A DNA stretch of 64,000 nucleotides, taken from the NCBI RefSeq assembly GCF_040958095.1, contig NC_091234.1:4681707-4745706 (forward strand), given 5' to 3'. Under the pieces are notes generated by a model. That model made no database searches and had not been told where the DNA came from. It was given only the letters and a program-made list of their open reading frames with translations. Positions 30,985 through 41,853 of the stretch are shown here, one piece after another. The translations under genes and the position numbers were made by a program. Every line of letters starts with the position of its first letter. Positions within the stretch are counted from its first letter, which is position 1. The DNA comes from Procambarus clarkii. Its lineage: Eukaryota > Arthropoda > Malacostraca > Decapoda > Cambaridae.

Positions 30985-32020
30985 TACCTTCCTCATGTCC
31001 CGTTATAGCGAACACCCAAATTCTACTCACATTTCTGGAATATTTCACACAGTATATTTGTGTAAAATATTCCTACACATAATCTACAAGTATAGAAATG
31101 TTCTTACAGACAATCACTGCTAGATGGACAATCACTCCTCTCTCAGATTCACAAATGATACCGAGTCCTTCTCCTGAACTTGTTACACTTGATTTCACCT
31201 TTCTCTCTCTCTCTCTTCCTGTGAAATCACTCTTTCAGGTATTTAACACTTCTGTTAAATTCACATATCAACACACACGTGGTTCTTGGTCTGTTCCTGA
31301 CCGCCGTTTATGTCGTAATTTCTTATTCCAGTCCAATATAATATCCTCTTGACACCTGCAATTACCTAGTGATATGGTTCTGGAATATTTACGGGTGTTT
31401 GGGTTACACCAATACTTCAGGACCTGGGGACAAAGCGACTTATCTTGGAGATCTTGAGACAGTTATCTTCTGCTGTAACTCTTGAGAATGCTGTGATGTC
31501 ATCACTTGTTGGCCAATCAGAGGCGTGGGCCTCTCCGGCACTTTACATACTCTGCTTCCATTGGATCCGGCACCTGTTGATCCTTGTGATGCCGTGTTTG
31601 GTTCCCCCCCCCCCCCACCAACACAGTGCCTCACAGTCTTCGAAGAGGATGGAGTAATCTTGTGGTTACCTTCCAACCGTTTTGAGGAGAGGAGAGCCTA
31701 TCCTGCCTCCCCACTACCACCTTGTAGCAATAATGCCCCCACCCTCTCAGTAGAGGGTATTATATCCCTGGTGATTTGAGTGTGCATTCTGCATTGCACG
31801 ACTTCCAGATGACTCAGATCACATCCATTGACCTGCTTGAACTTCTCTCAATGAGATGAATTCAGAGACATACAAGTAGACACACTTTGGACATCAACTA
31901 ACGAAGTTAGTTCTTGCACGCACACATCAAAGCAATAAGTTACTACGCTGAGAGATCTTCCTTTTACATTACCCCCAATTTCAAATGCATATTGCTTGCA
32001 ATCATGCATTACCACGGTGT
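30985..32020. other. Unique sequence with promoter-like motifs but no exon found
   Basis: CRE-like GATGTCATCAC and a CCAAT box GGCCAATCAG lie close together at 31495-31522, with a second inverted CCAAT (CCATTGG) at 31558. A C12 run follows at 31606. No supported coding sequence follows them, so any promoter role is speculative. Confidence 0.35.
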
Positions 32021-32276
32021 TCACAGAAACTTCATGATTAACACAAACTTATGGTTACATATAGATGATTGCAACAAGAAATGTTCAAGCATACTTTCAA
32101 TATGACAGCTTGAGTGATTCATGTGGACCACTCCATCCTCTGCATCTGCTGCCGACACTTGATCTTCATCATAAAATGTCAATCTTCTTTTCTGCTTCTT
32201 CTCAGGTGTTGAAATGTCCTGCCGCTGCGTGGTAGAGCACTGGGGCATGCACCGGTGCAACAAACGGCTCAACACC
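32021..32276 (-). pseudogene. Possible continuation of the unrecognised ORF in another frame
   Basis: Frame 32299-32021 overlaps the end of the 230-aa ORF and reads 'PEKKQKRRLTFYDEDQVSAA' then 'HIESMLEHFLLQ'. A single frameshift near 32280 would extend the protein by about 80 residues. This is a suggestion only. Confidence 0.25.
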
Positions 32277-32969
32277 TCAACATATGTCACCAGACACATG
32301 ACTCACACAACCAATTAGACCACACAAGACAAACTCATCAATACCTGTGGTGCACCTGACTCCTAGCTGTAATGACAGCTGGCTGTCAAACACAATGACA
32401 CTTTTGCTTCTTCTTGGAGCCCCATAATGAATCCATTCAGACATTTGACACGTCGTGTCTCCAAGCGAATGGTAAAATTCTCCGTCATCTTTTCTCATCT
32501 CTCTTGACAGAACAGCAAGCAAACCCAAGCACTGTAAAACACAATCAGCGCATCCCTCAATGTTGACACAGTTCACCTCTGCACCGTCGACAAATATCAC
32601 TTGGTCCGGTGTTGTATGACACCTGACACCTTGGGTAGAAAACCACGTTCCACCCTGAATTGCATCTGAGACTTCGGTCATTGCTGAAATTATGGCATCT
32701 TCAATGCTTTTAATTTCCTCATAAGATGTCATCTGACTCATGGCACATTGGATGACAAATCGAGTGACATCTCGTCCCACCGAATTGATCGTTCCGGTAG
32801 AGACCAGTCTGACACCACAGTCAACTGTCTCCATCTTCTCTAGTGTCGGTTGACACCTGACACTAAAGGCATACCATCTTCCATGAGTGTCGACACACAT
32901 AGCTATCTTAAGTCTGACACCACTGCAAGCTACTTCTTTCTTTTGGGTCCCGTCACACTTGACACTCAT
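32277..32969 (-). CDS. Unrecognised ORF, 230 aa, with recurrent S/G-V-R/K-C motifs
   Basis: This is an uninterrupted minus-strand frame in sequence of ordinary base composition. The protein is Cys-rich and carries a repeating four-residue motif: SVKC, GVRL, SVRC, GVRL, GVRC, GVRC. Each reflects a TGTCA-containing phrase in the DNA. It includes 'MTSYEEIKSIEDAIISAMTE', predicted helical, and 'SEWIHYGAPRRSKSVIVFDS'. The start ATG overlaps the TGA stop of the upstream 84-codon frame (33220-32966) as ATGA. No signal peptide, membrane segment or catalytic motif was recognised. It could be a degenerate transposon gene, a captured viral-type gene or an intronless retrocopy. I cannot name it. Confidence 0.4.
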   Translation of the reverse strand: MSVKCDGTQKKEVACSGVRLKIAMCVDTHGRWYAFSVRCQPTLEKMETVDCGVRLVSTGTINSVGRDVTRFVIQCAMSQMTSYEEIKSIEDAIISAMTEVSDAIQGGTWFSTQGVRCHTTPDQVIFVDGAEVNCVNIEGCADCVLQCLGLLAVLSREMRKDDGEFYHSLGDTTCQMSEWIHYGAPRRSKSVIVFDSQLSLQLGVRCTTGIDEFVLCGLIGCVSHVSGDIC

Positions 32970-33220
32970 AATGATTCCACGAATGAAATCTTCTTCCTTT
33001 CATTTAAATTCTTCGTCGCAACAGACAAGACTACACTGTCGGCTACCGTCGTCTTCTTTGTCGCATGACACATGACACCTTTTTTGACACCGTTAGTAGT
33101 GCCTCTTCTTTTAACAGCTCCACCTGCTGGGACGACAGATCGGACACACCCATGAACTGTCGTCCCTTGAGTCTCCCTGACACTTGACACTACTGTTGAC
33201 ACTTCCTCCTTCCTGCACAC
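32966..33220 (-). CDS. Short unrecognised ORF upstream of the 230-aa ORF (84 aa)
   Basis: The basic, Val/Thr/Lys-rich frame has 'VVSSVRETQG', 'CVRSVVPAGG' and 'GVKKGVMCHATKKTT', again echoing the TGTCA phrases. Its stop overlaps the next start by four bases (ATGA). It overlaps a third frame (33353-33111, including 'SSVKCQGDS' and 'WVCPICRPS'). It may be one frameshifted gene with 32277-32969 rather than a separate gene. Confidence 0.25.
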   Translation of the reverse strand: MCRKEEVSTVVSSVRETQGTTVHGCVRSVVPAGGAVKRRGTTNGVKKGVMCHATKKTTVADSVVLSVATKNLNERKKISFVESL

Positions 33221-33678
33221 TAGTGAAATTCCCTATAATCCCACGTGACTTCTCAAAAGGCAAGAATGTGCCACGCGTTATCAGGTACACGACGTTAGCA
33301 TTACCTTTGAGTTCTTGAGTTCTGCTCCGTGTTCCACAGAAATGTGCAGGCATGGTGATATCTTGACACCCCCGATGTCTCCCTCTGATATCACACAGTT
33401 GTCAGCCATGACAGTCGTTAGGACAAGCTGATGAGGTAACGTAGCAGGTTACGATCCTACTAACTACTTAACGTCCCTTATTCTGTACACACTAGTGACA
33501 TGGTCATATCCAAGGTCACTTGAGGTCATATCATAGTCAGCAACTGACTCGCCACCACATCCAGTGGTGGCGAGTCAGTCACGGTAAAGTGACTTCACCT
33601 TATCGCAGATGTCACTTCCGTACCTACCTTATTGTCGCAGATATCGTTGATCAAACGATCACCTTGGGTGACATTAGT

Positions 33679-33945
33679 TCATCCATCGACAACTTCCACT
33701 GGCTGTCTACAGACTCCCTTTGAATCTCTATCTTCTTGAGTTGATGTTTCACTTCCGGTCAACGCCTCATCACCTAACACGAACACTATCCTGCGTTGGA
33801 ACTCAAGATTTGCTTGTTCGTTCCATCTCTTCATAGCAAACTGAACACACTCTTGTTGACTCATGTTCCTCAACTTGGTTATTATTATAGTGCGGGTTGG
33901 TGGTGTTGTCGTCGTTGTTCCTTCTTTACGGACAACCCAACCCAC
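33679..33945 (-). CDS. Unrecognised ORF (88 aa), possible N-terminal Gag-like piece
   Basis: The frame includes 'MSQQECVQFAMKRWNEQANL' followed by 'EFQRRIVFVLGDEAL'. This is a helical, charged stretch reminiscent of the N-terminus of retrotransposon Gag proteins. It lies upstream, on the same strand, of the 230-aa ORF. No further support was found. Confidence 0.25.
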   Translation of the reverse strand: MGWVVRKEGTTTTTPPTRTIIITKLRNMSQQECVQFAMKRWNEQANLEFQRRIVFVLGDEALTGSETSTQEDRDSKGVCRQPVEVVDG

Positions 33946-33949
33946 AACT

Positions 33950-36110
33950 CAGTAGACTGCTTATACTTAACCAGGAGATCACACTAGGCGCTTCTGGCTC
34001 TTGGAGTGGGGCTCAACGTCACACGTTTAGAGGATGCGGCTCCAATACTTAGCCTCGTTGACACGTGCACACACCCACTCGAGCCGCTGTGACTCCCCAC
34101 TCTCTCCTTATGTGATATGATCTTAATCCCCCCTTTGACTTATTAGTTTTCCATCCTACCCTGCCCACAGCGGTGGTTCTTGGTTTTTTTTCTCTCTCTC
34201 TCTCTTTCTTTACTATTTCGTGGGAAGCCTCACTAGGACAAGGGCAAACACCAGCAAATTGGAATACATTTACTGGACAAAGCACATACACAATACATAC
34301 ACACATATAATAATAATGAATCCTATACTCTATACTATTACAATCAGGTTGCACTCCAACACCATCAGAACTCTATCATCAGCTTATCAAGTGGTATCCT
34401 ATCTCCTGATTCACCACCTAATATTACCAACCTCCTCAAGTAGGACAAGTCTTATATTACAATGTTGCACTATCAGCAAGAGAATATATATATCTATGAA
34501 CATGTACAAGGAAAATCAGCATTGAATGCAATAACATATATCATTATAAATGTTCCTTGATACACAACAATGATCAATCGATCACTCTATCAGTCCTAGA
34601 ACACATACGTCTGTAAGTAATCCAGCCTGCGACTGTAACTCTATACTTCAGTATAAACTTTTTGGTACAAAAATGGCAAACTATCACTCGCCTTTCACTG
34701 CGTCTTACACGCTAAAGACAAACACTCTATCAACTCCCTACAAGTGATCATTTAGAACTTCCCTTCCACATCTGGAAGTTCACTACCCTGATATCTTCAG
34801 GTTCTTCCGGACTTAACTACCAGGATCCTCTGCAGCTCCTCCAGGCTGCTACACCATGAAGTTTTCCTTGGGGAAACTATGGTGCTTCACTACCTCTACT
34901 AGGGTCCTCCACAGCTCTCCTGGCTGCTACACCATAAAGTTCCCTCGAGCAACTATGGTGCTTCACCACCTCTACAGAAGCACGTGACACTCCTCTTCAC
35001 TGCTTCTCCTCACAGCTCGAGGTCCTCTCCTCCACTACCTTAGAGTCTCATCAATTACTCCCTCTGTGCTGGCTTCGAAGTTCTCGGCAACTTCTTCCCC
35101 AAAGACAAACCACAGATTGTCTAGTCGAGGGCGCTATCCCTCTGACGGCGTCTGGTCAGGGCGCTCCACACAGCCCACGAAAATGTCTCTGGGCAACTCA
35201 ATAAACTCTCCTCGCCGTCCAGGACTTGAGACCACAACTTTCTGAACTCAATTCCACAGCTGGCACGTCTACACACTTCTCTTCTCTTGGAGATTTATCA
35301 CTAGGAGTTCCTTTCTGACGGGAGCTCAAACGGAGCGCGGCTTTCCCCCTGCGATGTCTGGCCTCAAGTGAGGGGTCAAAGCCCTCCAGAAGCGAGCCTC
35401 ACGCCTCCAGCAAATTATCCACGTCTCCTAACCAGTCATTTATCTGTTATTCTTATTCACTGCTCATAATCTTAAACTCCGTGTAAAATTTACCCAATTA
35501 TCTTTACATATGAATCTTCATGTCTGTATTTCCGACCTCCTAGCCAGGTCAGGCTTGATAGAATAATTCTCAAAGGGGAGACTCGTTTTTCGGCTACCTG
35601 GGATCATAACACTATGTTATAAAATTCTAATACTGTACGGGAATTGGAACTTTAAGTACCCATCTCGACAACTTAATCCTTGGTGAATAACTGTATTCTC
35701 ACTGAACTTCCCCGATGAATGAGATCTTTCAGGCCAAGACCATATGCCTCATGGCCTTGAACTTCGACTTCCATCTCAGGCAACATTCTTCCTTCATACT
35801 ATACAGTGCTAACCACCTCCACATGTGGCTGGCATTTGTCCCCTTTAGTAGTAATGATGCCTGACCCACCTCCACACAGGTCACCCGTACTTAGGGAACA
35901 TGTCCTCTACTTATCCCGTCGTCCACGACGACTCTTCGTGGCACACATGGTACTTACATACCCAGTCATACTTGATATGTTCCTACCTAACAATTTCACC
36001 CGTTCCTAAGTACTGCTTACCACCATGAAATGCAAACAACACAGAATACCAAACATTACTTTACTCAACTTTGCAACTTTTAACTTGAGTTATAGCTCTT
36101 GGGCTCTGCT
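33950..36110. other. Unassigned sequence, possibly retroelement leader or LTR
   Basis: No gene is supported. It contains a roughly 75-bp imperfect tandem duplication (34830-34905 and 34906-34980) sharing 'GGCTGCTACACCAT' and 'ACTATGGTGCTTCA', and C/T-rich text. Its position upstream (minus strand) of the ORFs at 33945-32277 would suit a retroelement leader, but no terminal repeat was found. Confidence 0.3.
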
Positions 36111-36114
36111 TTAG

Positions 36115-36345
36115 CCCTACACGTTGGGCGTCAGATTTGAGAGCATACTCCGGGTCATTGTAAACACAAAGGACCCATGTTGGGCGTCAGATGTGTGAGA
36201 GAGGCCCCCTTTGCATCCACACTCAATGGATGTGAGAATATGGTTTTCCTGTTTTCTTTATTCACATCTTAACCCCACCTTGGGCGTCCGATGTGTAATG
36301 ATAAATTTTACCACACAAGACAAGAGCATACCGGGCGCCAGAATG
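36115..36345 (-). repeat. Cluster of primer-binding-site-like phrases
   Basis: On the minus strand, TCTGACGCCCAACRTG-like text occurs at about 36137-36120 and 36193-36178. CGGACGCCCAAGG occurs near 36290 and TCTGGCGCCCGG near 36343-36331. TGGCGCCC-type sequences are common LTR-element primer sites (established), but four within 230 bases is unusual. Confidence 0.5.
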
Positions 36346-37088
36346 TGCGATATTACTGGTTAATGAGATGTGGATTCGATTTTTTGCTTTAGACAAAGGA
36401 ATACACTCCGGAGGCGTGGTCAAAACGCCAAAGATATGAGCACTTCAAGTGGAAATGAAAGCCAGGGGGTCTTCAAATTCCACAAGCAATACCAACCCTT
36501 TCTTAAGTTGTTCGCTTTGCAATTTGCTTGCAAGCAAATCTAGCAGGTAGAAGATGGATTCTAACACCAAATTTGTATTTATTGATTGGGATTAGAGGGT
36601 TAGAGCCCGAGCCAACTTAAATCAATGACATTGTCAAGAATGCAAGCGAAATATGGTGGGGGGGGGGGGGGCAGTACTGCAGAATGAGGAATAACATCAA
36701 AGTCACGTGTTTTAGCAAAATTAGGTTTATTCGACAACTTACTGACTAATACACAGTAACCCTCGTTCTTTACATTAATCAAGAGTGTCACTTCAACAAC
36801 TGTCAAAACCACCATTTCGTAGCAGGTCTCCTGACCCACTACTCTACAGGTGCAAAGAGACTAACAGTCTCGACCCACTGGACAGGTCATGGACAAAAGT
36901 AAACTAACCTGAACACTAAGTAAACGCTATTGGCAATTATTGCTCTAGCTACTGGCAGTATCAAAACACTTCAACACAATAAATTTACATATACGTAAAT
37001 TAATACTCAAGGCAAAGTCACCAAGATATTCAGCCACAATATCAACACCAGTTAATTACTTTTCTCTGAAAAGTTCACCAAGACATAA
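36346..37088. other. Unassigned sequence before the LTR element
   Basis: It holds a G13 run at 36657. A roughly 40-base phrase (TTAATTACTTTTC...TTCACCAAGACATA, 37048-37087) recurs in similar form just beyond the other end of LTR element 2 (about 42975-42997). Confidence 0.4.
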
Positions 37089-38371
37089 TATTACAACAGC
37101 TTGAGCCAGTAACCGGGTTCTTTCTGCCTAATGTGCCTTAGAGCCTCTTCTATAATCCCACTCCATATCAATGGAACGTTCTCAAAAATTGCCGGTAGCA
37201 AGAAATAGTGCAAGGAATAAAGGGAGGTAAACAAGATGCAATTACATCTTCATCAATATATTATCTATTGAGGTATAACTACACTTATGTACACAGTGTC
37301 GCTTTAACCCAGGAAACTCAATATCCCTGCAGTGTTCTTCATATCTCGGTGAGTCTACTATCATAAAGTCTACGTCGTTCAAGCTCAATGGTAATCACCG
37401 GCGAGTTCACCTTCCTCAACATGGGCTCGTCCACACACTGTATTGTCACGATGTCCCAATACCCCACATCTGCTCTCCAGAAACTTACTGACAGAAGACT
37501 TCAGCAACATGCTGACAGAGGTCACAAATTATTTCCATTGTGTGTCTCTAGCAACACACTAGCAGCACTTCTCAACAGACGGCCACTACTGTCGTCTTGT
37601 AACTCCTCTTGGCTAAATCCCGGGTACATCGGTCCATACGACAGTGCTTAAGTACAACAGCTAACACACTGTCTACTACCGACGGCGGCCACGTGTCCTC
37701 TCACAGGAAAAAGTCAGGGACCAGATTCACGAAGCAGTTACGCAAGCACTTACGAACCTGTACATCTTTTCTCAATCTTTGGCGGCTTTGTTTACAATTA
37801 TTAAACAGTTAATGAGCCCCAAAGCACCAGGAGGCTGTTTATAACAAAAACAACAGTTGATTGGCAAGTTGTTTAAAACTTGTAAACTGTTTAATAAATG
37901 TAACCAAAGCCATCAAAGATTGAGGAAAGATGTACACATTCCTAAGTACTTGCGTAAGTGATTCGTGAATCTGGCTGCAGGAGTTTGGGACTGCCCGAGG
38001 TGAACTCTTTTCCACAGGGCAATAAACTTTCCACGTCACCTCTGTGGACATAAAAGTCGTTAGCCAGACAGAAAGTATACAAGCGGAACATAGGATGTCA
38101 ACCTTTTACCAGGGAACTGTGAAATGTAATCAGATGCACACTCTAGATGGCGATGATGTTGTTACTTCACTCACCAGAGGGCATCATCATCGCCCACACC
38201 TCATAACATAAGAGGAAAGGTATGAAACAGGAGCCTTTCACAGACGCCACACCTCCTCCAACAGTTGGCATTGTCCTCGTCTCACTTAATGCCATGGAGT
38301 TGGAGTGCAGGTCCATAGATGGCATCGATATCACCACACCTCACCCCATAATAAGCGTTGTTATTGTAACA
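37089..38371 (-). repeat. LTR of element 2, 3' copy (with MITE inside)
   Basis: It is homologous to 41854-42948 over most of its length but longer because of the 259-bp insertion at 37719-37977. 'CTCTTGGCTAAATC', 'CCACGTCACCTCTGTGGACA' and 'CTCTAGATGGCG' mark the alignment. Confidence 0.8.
37719..37977. mobile_element. MITE nested in the LTR, with CAGG duplication
   Basis: CCAGATTCACGAA...TTCGTGAATCTGG forms the ends. Inner inverted text includes 'TACGCAAGCACTTACG/CTAAGTACTTGCGTAAG' and 'CTCAATCTTTGG/CAAAGATTGAGG'. CAGG precedes (37715-37718) and follows (37978-37981). The uninterrupted site is visible in the other LTR (AAGTCAGGAGTTTCGG), which proves insertion. Confidence 0.9.
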
Positions 38372-39000
38372 CCTCCCACACCAAAAAGAATTTGGTTTGG
38401 TTTCCAAAAAGAAAATAAACCAAATTATTATTTTTAATAAAACAAATTAGACTTATGCAGATTGACTACCAATGTCTGGAGAATGTCCGGGTCCTAGAGC
38501 TTTTCCAATAGGGATACCTTGAACAGAGCGAACACCACGACCACGGGCAATGATCTAACAGACGTGACTGTCAGGAGCGGGGCCACCTTCCATGCCTTGT
38601 TTATTTTAAGCACTGAGACTTTGAGGAAGATTGAAAAACTGAGGAGCACTGCTAACACCTTCCTGAGTCAGCGGTACCGCTGGTGGCTGGATGCAGAAGG
38701 CATAATCGACTTGAGAATGGTCCGGAACGGACCCAAACGTCGTCGTCCCTTCACCTTCTAGTGTGTGGTCTGGTCAACATACTTTATTCACGTTATTGTG
38801 ACTCATCGCCTGCTTGCAGAAGGCGTTTCCTGTGCGGATCTGGATGTCCCCAGGGAGATTATGGAATACAGGAAGTAGACAACTTTGGTTACCAGGTACA
38901 GCTTGGGGATAAGTTTCAGTGTTTTGGCCGTTGACTGGGTTCACGCATGTTCCCACGACGACAGTCTGTTCATTGAAGGAAGTCAGGGGTCAGAGCCACG
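38372..39000 (+). mobile_element. Penelope terminal-segment copy and flanking sequence
   Basis: The conserved tail is at 38700-38810 ('GACTTGAGAATGGTCC', 'CCCAAACGTCGTCGTCC', 'TAGTGTGTGGTCTGGTCAAC', 'CACGTTATTGTGACTCATCG'). It matches 24290-24400 and sits inside LTR element 2 as a secondary insertion. No coding part accompanies it. Confidence 0.65.
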
Positions 39001-39015
39001 TGGTTGAAGGCCTGG

Positions 39016-39620
39016 TCAATGACTGTAACGCAACGATCGAGGAGCTTTTACCTTGTCACCCATACCTTGGGTGACAGTGGGGGTGAAGACTGCGTTCATT
39101 CTTCTAACTTCAGGGCTGCCAAAATTCCTTATAATGTTGGTACCTGGCTCACTAGTTACATTAGTAATATCAACCTTTCTAGACCTGTCACTCATTACAA
39201 CATTTATTTGACTACCAAGATCCTCAAACACTTCTAGGTCCCTTCCGTTGTGATAACCATCGTCACTGAGCGAACGTCCTGTCCGTGGTATTGCTTCATC
39301 ATGCTGACGTGTATCAGCCTCTTCATCTGGTCCATCCACTGTTCCTTGGTCACCTCTAATAATCATCTCACTGAGTGACCATATGCCATCTCGAATGGAG
39401 AGGACTCCAGAGACTTACTCGGCACTGATTCTATGGCAAAGATAAGAAAATCACAGAAGATACTGAAGAAATATCTGTCTAGATGATTAATAATTTTCGC
39501 AAGCCTGTAATATCCATAATGGGCCGTTTTCATCACTCTTGTTCCAAACATTGAGGGCACAATACCCTGTGCACATACCTCTGAAGTCGGGGAGTTCTTG
39601 GTCGATTCCATTGGCACCAC
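39016..39620 (-). pseudogene. Integrase C-terminal region and downstream text of LTR element 2
   Basis: Frame 39620-39363 ends 'ESVPSKSLESSPFEMAYGHS' followed by VR, which matches the conserved 'SPFELVYGxxVRGP' block near the end of Gypsy integrases. A TGA follows directly, and the text continues in another frame (39366-39016) as an acidic tail of no recognised type. The zinc-binding and DDE-bearing parts upstream are not seen, so the integrase is mostly lost. Confidence 0.65.
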
Positions 39621-39959
39621 ACCTTATATGTCCGAAGGTATGAGTCACCTGCCGTCATAGTTACTCTAGGGTAACTGTAGGTTCTTGCAATTGGGAGTTC
39701 CTTCTCTTGCTTTGTTGTCCAGGTCGCTCTAGTCCTGTGCTTTGGTTCGGGGTTAGAGTCGAGAGTGTTCGATGGAGTGCTGTCAGCAACCGGTGGGGTA
39801 GATATAGGGATAAACAAGTCATTGTCATTTCATCTCAACTGCGTCTGCACCTGTAATCTGGTTTGTAGTGCTACTTCAGGTCTTGCCAACTTTTCAACAG
39901 GACCGTCCAGAACTATGAGATGGCTACTGTCTAAACTCAAAGCTTAGTCATTGGCCAGT

Positions 39960-40200
39960 ATGACCTCTATCCCCTCTACTGCCAAAGTACACTTGACATT
40001 GAAATATGGCAATTCCAAATGTATTTCTACTAAGGGGGGCAACGTACCACACAGAGGGAAACTCACCTAAAATAACCCTTTGTTTCCTATCAGTAAGCAC
40101 TTTCTCGGGTAACGCGTTCCTCAGAATCAGAAAATGGGCTGCTCCACTATCTCAGAGAATCACTACAGACCGGCCAGTCTGGTCACTCGATGCATACCCT
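39960..40200 (-). pseudogene. Retropepsin remnant of LTR element 2
   Basis: On the minus strand the sequence reads 'VVIL', a TGA stop, then 'DSGAAHFLILRNALPEKVLT' and 'VEIHLELPYFNVKCTLAVEG'. DSGAA at 40151-40137 is the aspartic protease signature (DT/SGA). The stop at 40154-40152 occupies the position usually filled by Arg in this family (LRDSGA), which fits a CGA-to-TGA transition. The remnant follows the Gag knuckle in the expected order. Confidence 0.65.
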
Positions 40201-40249
40201 TCCGAAGTGTAGGGGCAAACAATCCTGGTTTCTCTCTATATGTGCATAG

Positions 40250-40372
40250 AGACTGGGTTTCTACTGCTGATGTTACACATCTCACCAGCATGACTGGGTT
40301 TCTACTGCTGATGTTACACATCTCACCAGCATGACTGGGTTTCTACTGCTGATGTTACACATCTCACCAGCA
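40250..40372. repeat. Three perfect 41-bp tandem copies
   Basis: The unit begins TGACTGGGTTTCTACTGCTG (first base differs in copy 1). Copies start at 40250, 40291 and 40332. They lie between the protease and knuckle remnants of LTR element 2 and add to its frame damage. Confidence 0.95.
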
Positions 40373-40404
40373 TAACCTGCCTATGCGGGTCGTTACCTGT
40401 TCTA

Positions 40405-41620
40405 GTTCTACACTTACCAGATATGCGCCCATTCTGTTCACAGGTCCAACACACTATGTCTCTCCTAGGTCTTGGTCTACCTAGGGGTGTTTTTTCGGCA
40501 CCACGTGGAACGGTCTTCTTTTCCGACTAATAGCTAAAAAATGGTTTGGAGTAGCTCTTTGTAACATACCTGATACAGGGCCTATGGGTTAGAATATATT
40601 TTTCAGCCATGGTGGCTGCAACACCCAAGGTCTCTACTTGCTGCTCCTCCAAGTATGTCTTCAGATCACCGGACAAACACTCTTTGAAATCTTGTAATAA
40701 GACGAGTTGTTCCAGTTGTTCTTTGGTCTCCACCTTCCGAGAGGCGCACCATGCGTAAAACAGTCACTCCATAATACAAGAGAACTCTGTAAAGGTGGGC
40801 CCTGATTTCTTCTTAAGGTTGAAACGTCTGTCTATATGCCTCAGGCACCAACTGGTAAGCCATCAGCACCACCTTCTTGATAGCGTCGTAATCACTAATG
40901 TCACATACCAACAGTGTGGAGTATGCGGTTTGGGCGTTCCTAGTCAGCACCAATTGGATCATAATTGCCCAATTGTCTCTTGGCCAGTCTAATGATGCTG
41001 CAACTTTCTCGAAAGCAGCAAAGAACTTTGACACCTCCTTCTCATGGAATTTAGGCATCATTTTAATGTTACGCACAGGGTCGAATCTATTGGTCTCTTT
41101 TCTACTACTTAATGTTAGCACTTCTAATTCATATGTCCGTTATCTCTCCTTTTCTTCTCTTTCTCGCTCCTCTCTTTCTCTCCTTTCTCCATTTTCCAAA
41201 CGCTTAATTTGCATTCCCAATCCAACCGTGTCATTTCCATTTCCTTCTCCAACCGTTTCACTTCGATTTCACGTTTTATTTCCATTTTCCTCTCTACTCT
41301 TCTCTTCTTTTCTCTTTCTCTTCTTTCTTGGGTTTCTTTCCCTTTTTCTTCTCTCTCTAGTTCTAGCTTTTTTCACTCTATTTCACGTTGGATTTCTAAT
41401 TATCGCATTTTTTACTATTAATAGGCTCACATTAAGTTCTTCTTTGTCATTATCGCCATCATTTCCCTCGTCTTCCTTTTCGGTGGACACCATAACACTT
41501 TCTCCTTCACTATGGACTTCACTTTCCTGCTGGCTGTTAGGTTTTAAATGCCTATATACCTTTGAGAGGATCTCGACACGAGAATCTCTATCGCTTACCT
41601 TAATCTCAAGCTAGGCAATT
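40405..41620 (-). pseudogene. Gag of LTR element 2, broken
   Basis: The N-terminal part (about 41620-41130) is a Lys/Glu/Arg-rich stretch likely forming a coiled coil; its complement gives a misleading Ser/Phe/Leu-rich frame on the + strand. The Gag core is in frame 41121-40813 ('MMPKFHEKEVSKFFAAFEKV', 'LDWPRDNWAIMIQLVL', 'YDAIKKVVLMAYQLVPEAYR'), parallel to the Gag core of LTR element 1. Frame 40733-40527 continues 'LVLLQDFKECLSGDLKTYLE'. A knuckle remnant at 40451-40410 reads CWTC, four residues, Arg, four residues, Cys. The zinc-binding His is replaced by Arg. Confidence 0.75.
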
Positions 41621-41853
41621 ATTAACACTAATTCAGGTTTTCCCAGATGTTTCAATTTGGGAAGGCAGTTCTCCTGGTTTAGGAACTGCTGAACATCGCC
41701 CGGAGTATCAATAGTCTGTTTCTGAGCAATTGTTCACTTTCGTAACACTGCGCTCCATGTAACACTGCACTTAACACTGACACAAAAAGGGGAAATCTAT
41801 ACAAGGGGATTGCAATAATTACTTGAAGAATTCTATCAAACTTTTGCCAATTA

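Noticed and set aside
40898-41614. 238-aa + strand Ser/Phe/Leu-rich ORF resembling a membrane protein
   Set aside because: It is the complement of the charged coiled-coil Gag region and Gag core of LTR element 2 on the minus strand.
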